This document shows positions 31,960 to 43,119 of a stretch of 64,000 nt of DNA, piece after piece. Positions within the stretch are counted from its first letter, which is position 1. Each line of letters starts with the position of its first letter. Under the pieces are notes generated by a model. That model was given only the letters and a program-made list of their open reading frames with translations. It made no database searches and was not told where the DNA came from. Location of the stretch: positions 78,699,278 through 78,763,277 of the forward strand of contig CM043967.1 of NCBI GenBank assembly GCA_014529385.2, read 5' to 3'. The DNA comes from Adiantum capillus-veneris. Its lineage: Eukaryota > Streptophyta > Polypodiopsida > Polypodiales > Pteridaceae. A program made the translations under genes and the position numbers.

Positions 31960-32330
31960 GAATGTGTAAGAGATAAAGATGTGGAGATGAAGTGCACGGT
32001 ACAAGCCTCTTTGCACTTGGTATTTGATTCTATGAAAAAGTAAGCTTGTGCCAATTTTAGACCCCTCTTTACAAACTTGTCATTCTCATCTGTATAAGAA
32101 TGGCCTAGTCCTAACCCCCGAAGTGCACAGTATAAGCCTCTTTGCACTTGAGTATTTGATTTTATTACAAAGTAAGCTTGTGCCAATTTTAGGCCCCTCT
32201 TGACAAACGTGTCATTCTCAACCACATATTTACAAGAGATGCTTCACATGAAGATTATTTCTAAACTACTTTATTCAAAGCTAAGTTATGTACAACTAAA
32301 TTATTTGGCGGTGGCCTCCAATCTACAACT
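31960..32330. repeat. LTR-like repeat with internal 131-bp tandem duplication (left copy)
   Basis: A block starting AAGTGCACGG (31990) recurs at 32121 after 131 bp (AAGTGCACAG...). The second copy plus the sequence on to AACTAAATTATTTGG matches 33525-33745 in order. Shared words include CCTCTTTGCACTT, AAGTAAGCTTGTG.CAATTTTA, ATTTACAAGAG.TGCTT and TTATTCAAAGCTAAG.TAT. The repeats bracket a gypsy integrase remnant in the same orientation. Confidence 0.7.
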
Positions 32331-32489
32331 CAATCATCCACATGTTAGTAAAACCACTAAACAATAACAAAGTGTAATAAGTCTAGCTATCCCCCTCTTC
32401 ATGATGATGCTAAACCACACCATTGCAGTGGTTTTCTAAGCCTCCCAAGTCAATTACTGTAGATGACAAACAAAATCATAACATTTTTC

Positions 32490-33324
32490 TCTTACTACAT
32501 ATAATCATGATATGATTTGGACAATGATTGATCGTTTCAATAAACAAACAAATTTTATTCCATGTAATAAAACTCTCACTACACATCAAGCTATACTCTT
32601 GTATCTGACAACTATTTTTCCACACCATGGTTTATCAAAAGCTACAAATTTTGATCAAGATTCGAAGTTTTGTAGTGCATTTTGGACCACTCATTTTGGA
32701 CCACTCATTTTGAAAATCTTTTCACATCATCTTTTTGTCCTAAGTATAATGGACAAAATTGGTTTGATTTCATTCCATTTATGCTAATGTTCGTGCTGCC
32801 ATAAAACACGCATACGAAGAATACACTAAACATGCAAACAAACACTGTAGGAATCATAATGTCAAGGAAGAAAATTAGTTATCTCGAGAATTGAAAAGGG
32901 TAGGATTCAAAGTGTTGATACTCTCTCTTTTGTTAAAATTCTTCATGGCTTTTATAGACCATTTTGCATTTTATAAGTCATCAAGAATGCTTCATTTGGA
33001 CTTGAGTTGCCTTCACTAGCACATACACCATACATTTCACACTAGTTTATTGAGACCATTTAAAGAACCCTTGCCATTGTGTGATCAACCACCATTGCTT
33101 GTTGACTTAAAAGAAAGACTTGTTCCTTACACCATAGTAGATAATGAGGGCCACCACTGCTCACATTAGCATAGTATATAATAAGTATCTTTTAATATTC
33201 AAAAGTACCCTCGAGAAAATGCCCCTTGGATGCCTATTTTTTGATCTTCTCTCCACTTCTCATCATTTAGTGGCTAGTTGATTTCTCTTATGAGCAACTG
33301 AGGTGATATCCTTGACGGGAGGGA
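32490..33324 (+). pseudogene. gypsy integrase and tail remnant
   Basis: 32512-32787 reads IWTMIDRFNKQTNFIPCNKT, LTTHQAILLYLTTIFPHHGL and TNFDQDSKFCSAFWTTHF, a degraded integrase core (canonical DRDPKF is DQDSKF). Frame-broken sequence to about 33310 still shows the C-terminal region, including LKEPLPLCDQPPLLVDLKER and LVPYTIVDNEG. It ends at a purine-rich GACGGGAGGGA (33315-33324), a likely polypurine tract, followed by TGTTATG at 33325. All upstream gag-pol domains are missing. Confidence 0.7.
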
Positions 33325-33745
33325 TGTTATGATTTTGTCCGCCTTCTGGATGCTTAGAAAATCATCATGATGGTGATTTTCAAGCTTTCCAAATCTAAAC
33401 TCAAACTTACACACACACAATCAATCAACCATGACAATATACTAAGATAACAATTATTAGAAAGACGTTGACCAAATAAATAGCTTAAACACATAGGATC
33501 GAGAAAGAAGAAGATTGTGTACAAGAATGGCCTAAGCATAGTCCCCAAAGTGCACGGCACAAGTCTCTTTGCACTTGGGTATTTGGTTTTATTAAAAAGT
33601 AAACTTGTGTCAATTTTAAGCTCCTTATTACAAGCATGACATTCCCATCCACAAATTTACAAGAGGTGCTTTCCAAGAGCATTATTTCTAAATTAACTTA
33701 TTCAAAGCTAAGATATTTCCAAACTAAATTATTGGGTGGCATGTG
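33325..33745 (+). repeat. Candidate 3' LTR of the deleted gypsy element
   Basis: Starts TGTTATG after the polypurine tract and includes the third copy (33525-33745) of the repeat described at 31960-32330. The right end was not defined. Confidence 0.5.
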
Positions 33746-34055
33746 ACTTGCAAGCCTAGACAAACATGAATGTGGTCTCATGATCGCTTGGACATTTTAG
33801 AACATGTTACGCGTGGGAGTTGTCCATGTGTGGATTGGGGCTCAGTGTAGTTGGAGTTGAATCTTTGAGGTCATGAGGGCTCCCCCCATAGTGGAGGGTC
33901 CTTAACGAGGTCCTTTCCAATGGAACGCACAACCCAAAGTTCTTGCATCAGCAAATCACAGAGTGAGCTACCATCAACAACAACAATGAAAGATCTAGCT
34001 CAGTTTAGCTTTAGCGAGCGAGTAGTAGTTGATTAAAAGGCAATCAATCGTCTAG
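33746..34055. other. Unrecognised stretch
   Basis: No ORF, RNA gene or repeat recognised. Confidence 0.35.
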
Positions 34056-34060
34056 GGTGG

Positions 34061-34258
34061 GTGGTTGGAGGACCCCCTAGCGAAGTTGCTGTAGAGAAAT
34101 CCGGCGTGAAACGTTATAGCTGTGGAGAAACCTGGCATGAAATATTGCAGTGTGAGGGAGAGTATCGAGCTGCTTCAAAGGGTCCTGTGAAGGCACCCTT
34201 AGTGGGTCCTTTGGGGGCGCGGGCGCCGTCTAAAAAGATTTGGTTGGCATTAGGCTAG
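34061..34258 (+). pseudogene. Degenerate zinc-knuckle fragment
   Basis: 65-residue stretch with VKRYSCGETWHEILQCEGEY. The frame C-G-E-x-x-H-x4-C resembles a retroelement CCHC knuckle (CYxCGExGHxxxxC) whose first Cys has become Arg and whose Gly has become Trp. It is most likely a gag scrap. No other domain is visible around it. Confidence 0.35.
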
Positions 34259-34479
34259 GTGGCATGTTTTCCCGCCCAACAAAGATGGATCGACGGCAAG
34301 AACACGTGCCACTTCGGACTCAAAAAGTGCGATGACACATCAGTGGAGAGGAGAAGGTGTGCACGTGGACCTCATCTATGGAAAGCTCTCGAACCTTTAC
34401 AACCATGTCCTGCTAGGCTAATGCTATTGCACTCAGTTGCCATCCTGGTAGAACAATGGCGACTCTCTCGGGTGAATCT

Positions 34480-34480
34480 T

Positions 34481-34517
<37 letters not shown>
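34480..34517. repeat. (CT)n(CA)n microsatellite
   Basis: Compound CT then CA tract, about 40 bp upstream of the GA tract at 34555. Confidence 0.9.
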
Positions 34518-34550
34518 ACGGAATGCACCCACAATGAATTCGAAAGAAAG

Positions 34551-34554
<4 letters not shown>

Positions 34555-34598
<44 letters not shown>
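34555..34598. repeat. (GA)n microsatellite
   Basis: About 22 GA units. Arg-Glu and Leu-Ser rich open stretches crossing it are low-complexity artefacts. Confidence 0.95.
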
Positions 34599-34602
<4 letters not shown>

Positions 34603-34988
34603 TCTTGCTGCAGGCAGCTCAACCTTAGAGGTGCGAGGTGGTTGTTTCTATCAACATCATCAACATGGGAAGTACAGTGCCGGAGGCACAAAGACAAGAC
34701 CACTGCATTGCATTAGACCCCTGAGAGCGACAGTGTCCTATGAATCAACCGGGTCATCGTCGTCAAGATGGGCTGATTCTGCTCTTCCGTCACTAGTGGC
34801 AGGTGCTGTGCTTGGACTTCAGTTGTGGATTGCACCCCCGATCCAAGCTGTGGACGCCCTCAAAACTTGCACTTGCCTTCTCAAAGAATGCAGGTGTTGC
34901 TTTGTATTTTTTATTTCTTTTCAGTGTAGTTCAGGCTCCATGGTTAAGGATGTCATGTTTAGATTAATAAGCTGTGTGCGTGTAACTC

Positions 34989-35188
34989 TGTGTGTGTGTG
35001 TGTGTGTGTACATATAAATAAATAAATATAGTAAGTAAATAAATAAATGAATATTATCCATATATCCATATATTGTGTTTATGTAATTAAAAAAAAAAGA
35101 TTGTATGAACATCTTGTAGAGGCGTAAGAAAATGGCCTATAAGACAAGGTCTTATATAGAAGTCAATAAATTGCAAAGTATCCAAATC

Positions 35189-35231
<43 letters not shown>
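34989..35231. repeat. Two (GT)n microsatellites with AT-rich spacer
   Basis: GT tracts at 34989-35009 and 35191-35231. The spacer includes AAATAAATAAAT-type repeats near 35020-35050 and an A10 run at 35089. Confidence 0.9.
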
Positions 35232-35477
35232 ACGCACGCACGCGTGCTGGGTAGCCGATGTATTGGAAGGTTGCTTGGGTTAACATGATAGATGCAAAAA
35301 AAAAAAAGCTTCATCCAGATTCTAGTGGAAATGTTTGGTTGTAATGTAAGATACATTGGGAGGCCTCTGTAATAAGGACCCATTGAATCACCTCTAGATT
35401 GGTAATTTCCTGCCACTCCTGAAGATGTCTTTGTAATATGCCCTTTTGTCTTGGTTTATGGAGCAGTCAGTCATATA

Positions 35478-35565
35478 GACTTTGGCGTGCCTGCTGGGCA
35501 GAGTAGTAGTAGAGACTTGTCGGCTCACTGACGGACCCCCAAGAGTTCAAATCTTTACCCTCATA
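35478..35565 (+). other. tRNA-like stretch, possible SINE head
   Basis: TGGCGTGCCTGCTGG followed about 50 bp later by AGAGTTCAAATCTTT resembles spaced Pol III A and B boxes (B box GGTTCAAATCC). No full cloverleaf is evident, and no A-rich or T-rich tail was seen at a fixed distance. Confidence 0.3.
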
Positions 35566-35921
35566 GGGACAAACATTCCTGATATTATTGATTTTATCTT
35601 CCTTTGCTCGATACACACACACACAGGATCTCAGTCACAGGGCGTCCTGGACAGTGTAATCGTTGCCACGAGATGGTGCACCTAACCACAGCATGTCCTA
35701 TACAGTCTCGCCACAGACAGCACCAGTAGAGATCCTATCATCTCTACAGCAGCAGTAACACAGGCTGACCAGCGTGGTCCTTACCGTCACGAGAGACAGA
35801 CCCTAGGCCTAGAGTCGTACATAGTGAGGTGGAGCTCCTACTAGACAAGGAGTGGCAGCCAATTGGCAGCACGCATTCGTTCCCGAGAGCCCTCCCCACA
35901 GCCCTCATAGGTGGATCGTAG

Positions 35922-36374
35922 CCATCCCGAGAGCTGTCTCAAGTTTTAGCTACACAACCTGCACCTTCACCTCTTCAATCCATTCCTTCACCTCCTAGCT
36001 CACCTCCACATGTTTGCCAAGGTATCCTCTTAGGCACATACAGAGCAGCTGTTACTAGACGATCAGGCATATTCTTATCAGGCACGTGCTTTTTTGATTG
36101 CTCCTTAGGTTTTGGTTCTGCCTTCTCTAGTCTCCCCCTTGAATGGGCTGAAAAAAATGCTGACAGAGGCATAGCCATACTTTCACCTCCTCCTCCAGTC
36201 GATTCTCCTCCATCCAGTGTTCTTCGTCCTATCCCCCCTGGATGGACAGTTTCTTGGGACATTGCCCCCCCCCGTCTTGGGGTATTGATAGAGCAGAGAG
36301 CAGTTAGAACAGTCAAGGACCTTTGCAGATTAGAGTGTATCTATCACACAGGCCTTAGGGAGCCACATCTCTAG
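35922..36374 (+). other. Open Pro/Ser-rich frame without ATG at its start
   Basis: Open from after a TAG at 35919 to TAG at 36372, about 150 codons, with PSPLQSIPSPPSSPPHVCQG and LSPPPPVDSPPSSVLRPIPP. The opposite strand is also open for 113 codons. I recognise no domain. It could be an eroded exon or a coincidence of C-rich sequence. Confidence 0.25.
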
Positions 36375-36534
36375 GTAGCTAGATTCTTCTCATGCTGTCT
36401 TGCTTTGTCCTCTTCACAGGAGAGAAGCAATGTTTGTATCTTTCATACAGGCCTGAGGGAGCCACGCCTCTAGGTAGCTAAATTCTTCCCATGCTGTCTT
36501 GCTTTGTCCTCTTCATAGGAGAGAAGCAATGTTT
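36336..36534. repeat. 99-bp tandem duplication
   Basis: Copies at 36336-36434 and 36435-36534, starting TGTATCT.TCA.ACAGGCCT and sharing GCTGTCTTGCTTTGTCCTC and GGAGAGAAGCAATGTTTGTA. The 99-bp unit is a multiple of three. Confidence 0.95.
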
Positions 36535-36539
36535 GTACA

Positions 36540-37032
36540 TCACCCCACACTATCACACATGACATAGTGGCTGTTAGACTCCAAGGCTGCTGAAATTCAC
36601 ACCGAGCAATTTCCTGCCTGCGCTGGAGCTGTGGAGTGGATTGATGTAGACAATTGCTATTGTGTTCCAACGATTCTGAAACTCTGGACCTCGTTACACC
36701 GCAAGCTTAGTATTGCTACTGCCATTTAACGCTTTGCACATAGGATAAATACCAATCTCCCGTTAGAGCATGACAGAGAGAGACATATATGTTTAGAGAT
36801 ATAGATAATTTGAAAAGACTAAGAGAGTCAGATTAGCTAATGAGAGAAGATTGAAAGAGTGACACGCTGGTGACCCAAAACGGCCAGGCCCCTTCATAGG
36901 AATTATTTATTCCTCTAGAAATTTACAACTGTATAGGCCGAAAATTCAGCATGGAATCATCGTGCATTTTGCTTCATGCAATCACTTCGGCAACACCTCC
37001 TTCGATGCCTTCCTTCCTCATCATAAGCTTGC

Positions 37033-37076
<44 letters not shown>

Positions 37077-37790
37077 GAGAGAGTAGGACTTACGGGAGAG
37101 AGAAGTAACATGTAGAGCTTAATGGAAAGGAGAAGCAGTAGGTAGAGGGTAATGGTGTAAAGGCTTCTTGGAGTGACGTTGGGCTGAACGCTGGGGCTTC
37201 TGCTTCTTGCTATCGCTAGGAATCTGCAAGATAAAAAACGCTGGCTTATCTGGTCCAAAAACTCTAGGTGTTGCAGTCTCTTGCAAAACGCTAGGCCTTT
37301 GTGGAGTTCTGCTAAGAAGTTGCCTGTTGAGCAAGGTGCTTCTGCTGCCTCTTCTGCCAGAAAGTGCTAGCTTTGGTGTCCTTATATATTTCATTAGCAA
37401 AATTGCCCTACCTACTTTCCAACAAAAGTCACTTAAAAATAATAAGTAAAAAATGTCAAAAAATAGGGAAAGTAGGTCTATGCACTGTAAAAATGCTACT
37501 GATTGTTTTTGATTGGAGTTTGATGGTCATGCTGTGTGCAATCGGAGGATATGCATCTATTTTAAGTGTCTGGACATGCACGGTCTACGAACAGACTCAC
37601 AAAAGTGCCATATCACTTCCTATTCTAGACTGACTTGATTGAACTGAAGCCTCGTCATGCTGTAGCTTGTCCACGGACACATAGGGTTGGATGTATCACG
37701 TGACAAACACATTCCATTTTGACGATCATGGTGGTGAGCTCAAGCTCTTGATAGGAGCTCATCTTTCAATTGAAATTTGGAGTTATCTGA
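36540..37790. other. Unrecognised stretch with (GA)n
   Basis: A (GA)n microsatellite lies at 37034-37073. Open stretches around 37119-37450 on both strands lack motifs. No gene recognised. Confidence 0.4.
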
Positions 37791-37799
37791 ACATTCACA

Positions 37800-38162
37800 A
37801 TGCCACCTAGACGATCAGGAAGAGCGAGGAGACCTACCACATTATTCGTGGAGGAACAAGACCATATTAGCATAGTGGCTGAAAAAAGCAGTAACAAGAC
37901 CATCAAGACCATTTTGACCAAGATTGTGCAAAAGGAATTTCATAACTGGAATGAGAAGCTTGAGACGACGCTGTGGGCTTATAAAACAGCTCACAAGATC
38001 ACGACCGGGATGACTCCATTTCAAATGGTATATGGTACAAAGGCAATAGTGTCGATGGAGTTCGTTGTTTCCAGCCTCAGGATGGCCATTGAACATGACA
38101 TGGATTTTAACTCAACACTGAAGAATAGGCTGGATAGGTTGCTTAAGCTGGATGAGATTTGA
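37800..38162 (+). pseudogene. gypsy integrase C-terminal fragment
   Basis: The 120-residue stretch starts MPPRRSGRARRPTTLF, of unknown origin. From about residue 34 it reads NKTIKTILTKIVQKEFHNW, NEKLETTLWAYKTAHKITTG, MTPFQMVYGTKAIVSMEFVV and NRLDRLLKLDEI. This is the region after the catalytic Glu in Tat-like gypsy integrases (W..KL..ALWAYRT..K..TG.TPF.LVYG). The frame stops soon after. No other part of the element is recognisable to the left. Confidence 0.8.
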
Positions 38163-38164
38163 AA

Positions 38165-38968
38165 CTGGCCCATAGGGCAGTAGACTTTAGCTTTCACCCG
38201 AATCCTTACTTGATAAACTTTACTTTAACTTTACGACACAGAGAAACTTCACGAGTAAACCTGTGACTAGAATTAACACTTCAAACAAAGCATGACTTGG
38301 GAGCTAGAGTGCTTCCAAGTAGACAACGACACCCTGTAGGCCCCAAAGATTGACGCCCCTTTGGTATACCTTTATTCTTATTAAATTTGGGAGAAAACCT
38401 GCAAATTCCTACGAGCTGTCCCGCTTTAACCGGGCTGAAAATGACCTACTCTAGCATGATTTCGGCAGCATAACCGCAGTAGGAGGCTTCATAGACAAAA
38501 TCCCCATGCAAAAGGTGACTTTCTTGGCGCATTCGAGCTCTTTCCCAAACCTGTCGAGAATCTGCAGCACGCTGAATTCTCTGTTTACTGTCGTGAAAAT
38601 GCACCAGAACACCTTTACGGTGATCCTCTAGCTTCGCGGAAGCTCTCGGGGTTATTAGGGATCAATTAGGGTCAAAACCTAAACTTGCAAAATACACGAC
38701 AGACTGTACTTTACTGTTTCGGGCTCCGTTTTGCATGCCGGTTGCATCTGTAGCAAGCCCTCGAGCTCCCGCACCTATAGGGCTACTTGCCCTTTGAATC
38801 GGACGAGACTCCTCGCGTGAAAATCTCTCCGAGTTCACCTGTACTTGCGGGGGATTGACAATTAGCTAATCCAGTACCAAGAGGCTTTTGCCTTGGCAAT
38901 CACGCATGAACCCACACAACTGTACATCCATATGAAAAGCCCTCGAGCGGGCATCACGTTTTTGTATT
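38165..38968. other. Degraded retroelement 3' region, no ORF
   Basis: No ORF supported. Short words suggest eroded coding sequence (GARVLPSRQRHPVGPKD near 38290-38345). It probably belongs to the same gypsy element up to the purine tract at 38970. Confidence 0.35.
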
Positions 38969-38969
38969 C

Positions 38970-38990
38970 AAAGGGGGGGAGGTGTGCACG
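38970..38990 (+). promoter_or_regulatory. Candidate polypurine tract and LTR start
   Basis: AAAGGGGGGGAGG followed by TGTGCACGAGAG resembles the polypurine tract and LTR start of Tat-like gypsy elements. The LTR extent was not resolved. Confidence 0.4.
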
Positions 38991-39454
38991 AGAGCGGAAT
39001 CATCGTGCTACATAAGACAAGGGAGAAGGCAAGCTTTCCATTAAAGCTATGATCACCTGTACCCACTACTCACACACACAATAGGCTCTGAATGAAGAAA
39101 ATCAGCCTCTTCTCTCAATTTGGGCACCCCCTCTTCATGGTAGACTGGCAAATCGATCTGGTGCCTCTAAGTGTCCACTTTTGCCTCTTTTGAGTTAATT
39201 TTCCTAGTACCCACCAACTTGTAAGTGTCGCGTGGGGCCTAAATGACTTTGAACTGAGCCTAGACACCCTTTTACTGCTTGGATTTTAGTGCGGATTGGC
39301 CCGACCATCTTGTGGCGACTTGCCCTTCACTGTTGTGGGTGAAACTCAGCCGTCGGCCGTTTCACACTGGCCGTACAATGTTTGGCCATTCGTGATCTCA
39401 AAAAGAGGGTCCCAAAAATTAAAGGAAACAAACCAACAACGAAGGTTAGTGGTT

Positions 39455-39760
39455 GCCACAGCCTCTTGACAAGATTAGACAGAGGGCAAGACTGGAACAG
39501 GAAGTGGTTCAACAGGGAAGGAAGTATTGGCATGACAACAAGCTGAAGGTGAGGGAGTTTAAGAAAGGGGACTTGGTCTTGCTATAGTTAGGCTGACAGA
39601 AACCTAATCTAAAAATAACATGGTTAGGATCGTATGAGATAAATTGAGCATCCTCAAATGGCACTACTACTGCTTGGGGTCGATAATGGGGCCAAGATTA
39701 AGTTATATTGCTCTAGATCTGATGAACCTCCAACACCAGAAGAATAGGACAAGCAAGAGT
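39455..39760 (+). pseudogene. gypsy integrase tail fragment, second copy
   Basis: Across two or three frames it reads RQDWNRKWFNREG, YWHDNKLKVREFKKGDLVLL, WLGSYEI and a final SRSDEPPTPEE. This is the pattern that ends gypsy integrases (K.YHD.K...F..GDLVLL...........W.GPY.I). It is collinear with the end of a Tat-type pol but separated by about 1.3 kb from the fragment at 37800-38162. Confidence 0.65.
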
Positions 39761-39987
39761 CTCGAGTCTGAAGATCAGCCATTGGATCTGTTATTATCAG
39801 ACCAGAAGTAGTTGGGACATATGAAGGGCAAGATGCTGGTGATGACATGAAGAATACCAGACATTAGAATCAGATTGGGGAGAATCTGAAGACATTTGAA
39901 CCTTAAAGCGGTTACTGACAACGGTGCATTACAAAACAAATATTTTCAAGTATCCGGCCACTAATCATTAGGGGCAGGGACCAATGC

Positions 39988-40486
39988 ATGGGGGACACAT
40001 CATTCGTGGTGGGATTAACTTCAAGGCAGGAAAGGAGTGGAGCATTCACGGCTGGAATTAGGATTACGATGAGGAGAGTATGTGACCCTGCATTCATTCC
40101 TTCGACTCTTGCGCACATGGAGCCTTCACCTGCAGAGCTTCCTCCTGCATCCCCTTCACCTTCTCCATCTGCTGTCGCATCACCTTTTGCCTTCCCCAGC
40201 TGTTGCTGCGCATCCTGATACGCCTACTTACTGGTGGTTTGCATCATTGTCTTCATCAAGCTAATTCTCATTTTCGACATAGAGTTTGTCATAGAGCTCT
40301 GCCATGGGTAAATGAGGACAAGTGCTCTCTCAAGCCACGAAGGCCAGCATCGATGAGAAGGCAAGAGAACTTGAAGAGTTGCTCCAAGCAGTAGAAGAAC
40401 AATATCTTGTGCTTCATCATAACATCAATAAGTATGTATTTCCGTAGAATGAGAGAGCTTTATTGAAGATATGGGGCATGGATGTG
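39988..40486 (+). pseudogene. Unrecognised gene remnant, part 1 (split by gypsy insertion)
   Basis: Contains a Pro/Ser-rich stretch (about 40116-40200, including PSPAELPPASPSPSPS). Then, in the frame starting 40316, there is a charged helical segment (ASIDEKARELEELLQAVEEQ) likely to form a coiled coil. After a TAG at 40445 the same frame continues with RALLKIWGMDV to the insertion point at 40486. It continues in phase into 46298 (VVGATRIAFDATPDP). I do not recognise the family. It may be a former host gene or an older element. Confidence 0.4.
40482..40486. other. Target-site duplication ATGTG (left)
   Basis: ATGTG immediately before the 5' LTR at 40487 equals 46293-46297 immediately after the 3' LTR. 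Confidence 0.9.
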
Positions 40487-40871
40487 TGTTATGTCCCGCT
40501 CTTAGGAGAGGGGATCTAGCCCAGACACCGTCGGAATGGGCGTCCAGTGTTCGTGTGGACGTAGTGTGAACACGGCCAGTGTGGCCGGCCATTATTATAA
40601 AAGGGAGGCCAAGGCCTCATTTGCAGTTATGGACCCCCACTCGTAGAGTGTCAGTGGTTAGCCTGCGAGGCTCGGAGTGCGCGAGGTCACCTCGAGGAGG
40701 TGAGGCCGGGTGGTATGGGACGCTCGGTCTTACAGGTGCACACCTACGTCCTCGGACGCTGGCCTCAACACGGGGGAGCTGTCGGATGGTGGCTATGGTC
40801 GGGTGGTTCGTCTGACGCATGTCTGTAGGCGGTCCGTGTAGTCGGGAGATCCACTCCCTGCTTTTGTTTCA
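40487..40871 (+). repeat. 5' LTR of chromodomain gypsy element
   Basis: 385 bp, TGTTATGTCCCG...TTTGTTTCA. ATTATTATAAAAGGGAG at about 40592-40607 is a likely TATA box, conserved at 46019-46034. Confidence 0.95.
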
Positions 40872-40884
40872 TGGTATTGGAGCC
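40872..40884 (+). promoter_or_regulatory. Primer-binding site (iMet tRNA)
   Basis: TGGTATTGGAGCC directly abuts the LTR. It matches TGGTATCAGAGCC at 11 of 13 positions. Confidence 0.75.
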
Positions 40885-41985
40885 GGCTTGGCTGCACGAA
40901 GGACCGTGTGAACACCTAGTTTAAGTCGGATAATCTTTATTTCATGAAATTTTTGATGAATTGGTTATTTAATTAATTGTTTTTCTTCTCATTAGCGTGG
41001 GTGCAGGTGGAATTTAATGTGTTTTTTGGCCGTGTTTTGATAAAAATCAGCAACTTGAATGGTGGGATCATTGATTTTCGATGAAAAGTCAGAGGACTGA
41101 ACATCTTGCCTATCAAATTTTCAGAATATTTATGAAATTCATCATACTCTGTCTCTTATGTTTTTCTGTATGCAATAGCAACAGGAGAGAGAGAGAGAGA
41201 GGGAGAGAGAGAGTAACTCTCAACAACGCGAAGAGAGCGGGTCTCTCTGCAGGTAGCGAAGAGAGGGTGTGATCGAAGAGAGAGAGGGAGAGAGCCAGTG
41301 GCCCATGCGCAACAAAGGGGGGCTCCTTCTTGCGCAACAACAGCTAAACGTTGACGTGGAGCCTTGGTTCCACCCTGGCGGAGGCCTACGTGTGCTGGCC
41401 ACGAGTGAGCACACGCTCTGCCTTTCGATTTCTCTCTCCACGCGTCAGTTGAAGCTTTCGCTGGCCCTCGATTTTTTCTTGCGCTACCTCTCCCTTTGCG
41501 TTGAGATTTATTTTGACGCTTTATTTTTTAAGTGTGGCCAAGACACCTTGAGTTTTTTAAAAGGGTGTGAAACTTGCACAATAAAAGAATCCACTTACAG
41601 AGACTTGAAAGTTTGCAGAGAGTGAAAAGTTTTAGTCTCCTGCTTCTCTCCCACCGCTTCTCGCTCTCATCTGTTCGCGCTCAAGCGCCCTTGCTGTCTG
41701 CACGCCTCTGTATGCTCCCGTTGATGCGGTCGAGCATGGAATTTCATCTTTTCGCGACGCAAAGAATTCTGAGTTCAGTCGAATTCTGATATTCCTCTTG
41801 GTTTTCCGCGATGGAGTCCTCGAGTTTTGATTTACTAGACGAGGGCACTCTAGGTAAGAAATTATTTTCTGTATTTTTACGTCATTTTCATGGAATATAA
41901 GCATTAATATTTGTCATCTCGAGAGCCTCAGCGTGGCCTTTTGATACTTGTATTTTACTCCCGAAAACACAGCTCAGTCGACGAC
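40885..41985. other. Leader of gypsy element with (GA)n
   Basis: About 1.1 kb without a supported ORF. Interrupted GA tracts occur at about 41184-41215 and 41275-41294. Open stretches in both strands here lack gag motifs. Confidence 0.5.
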
Positions 41986-42490
41986 TGTGATGTTTTCAGT
42001 GAGTAAATTTGAAAGATGACAATTGCCGATGCAAATTGCCGTTAATGTACGTCCACAGGTTGGACGAATCACTCAATTCTCTGGTGAGGAGAGAGAGTGT
42101 ACACAGGTTGCAGTTAATAATTGGCTTCGCCAATGGAGAACTATGTTGATTTCCATGAAGAATCAGATGCACAAAGAATGCAGATGCTTCCTCGGTACTT
42201 GAAGGGTGCCGCACTCATCTGGTGGTGTAACATGACAGAAGAACCCACGACGTGGGTCGATTTTTGTGCGAAGTTCTTTGATCACTTCGCCAGAAGGGAT
42301 CTGTTGAAGGCATATGCTAGGCTTCAGAGCTTGTCGCGATGAAAACAATGTCATTCGACCAATATACTACCGCTTTCAAGGAATATACTCCGAATATGCT
42401 GTCCACATGTATATCCTCCGACAGATGTCGAAGTTGTTGTGGCTAAGGCCACGATGCTTTACAAGATAAGAGAAGAAAGTAATATTGTAC
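41985..42490 (+). pseudogene. gypsy gag remnant
   Basis: A frame-broken start (VGRITQFSGEERECTQ, VNNWLRQW) is followed in 42121-42342 by MLPRYLKGAALIWWCNMTEE, PTTWVDFCAKFFDHFARRDL and KAYARLQSLSR. This is the gypsy capsid pattern (YLKG.A..WW......TW..F...F...F). No zinc knuckle follows, so gag is internally deleted before the protease. Confidence 0.75.
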
Positions 42491-42529
42491 CCACCCATCC
42501 ACTGGCATCCTTCTAGCAGTTAATATCCA

Positions 42530-43119
42530 AATTTTGGTGAGCTCATTTCAATTTGAAATCCATCATTTTGCGCATAGTTCATGCACTAACTGTATATTTG
42601 GAACCAAGGTGTTTGATAAGCACGATCTTCTCCGTTTCCCCGAGAAGATCCATGGTCACGACGTGACCGTAGACTATGTTCATTACTCTCTTGTTTTTGT
42701 TAAGCACGACATACCTCATGTATTCTGTGTCGCTTTGTAATCAGAATTCTGTAAATAATGGTTTTGCAATGCCAATTGTTATTGCTTTGGAAATGTATAA
42801 AGATACAAAGTCTTATGATGTTGACTTTTGTGTACCATTTGCTTGGTTTTATTTTTTAGTGCTTGGTACTTCTGTCATTGAATTTCGTAAAAATGCTTCA
42901 TGTTCTTCTATTGAACTTGGGGATTCTGACGAATCCGACCTTATCCAAGAAATCATGACTGATTTCAAGGATGTTTTTCTTGATGATCTACCTTCTGGCT
43001 TGCCGCCTTCGAGAGGAGTAGATCATGGCATTGAGTTGGTGGTTGGTAGTCAGCCCTTCTCAAAGCAACCCTATCGGTTTAGTAAAACCGAGGAGGACGA
43101 GATTCAGTGGCAGAGCTGA
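42530..43119 (+). pseudogene. gypsy protease-linker and reverse transcriptase N-terminus
   Basis: Frame-broken sequence to 42740 (the last 42676-43119 open for 147 codons) leads to QEIMTDFKDVFLDDLPSGLP, PSRGVDHGIELVVGSQPFS and KQPYRFSKTEEDEIQ, the conserved region just before the reverse transcriptase palm. No DSGA protease motif was seen. A one-base frame change near 43107 separates this part from the palm. Confidence 0.8.

Noticed and set aside
34413-35017. Arg/Glu-rich and Leu/Ser-rich ORFs around 34.5 kb
   Set aside because: They are driven by the (GA)n and (CA)n tracts. Flanking peptide sequence shows no family motif.
38160-39455. A single gypsy pol spanning 37800-39760 with a 1.3-kb insertion
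   Set aside because: The two fragments seem to overlap in domain content (both include an L.RLD..R-like segment) and no insertion boundaries were found, so they are listed separately.
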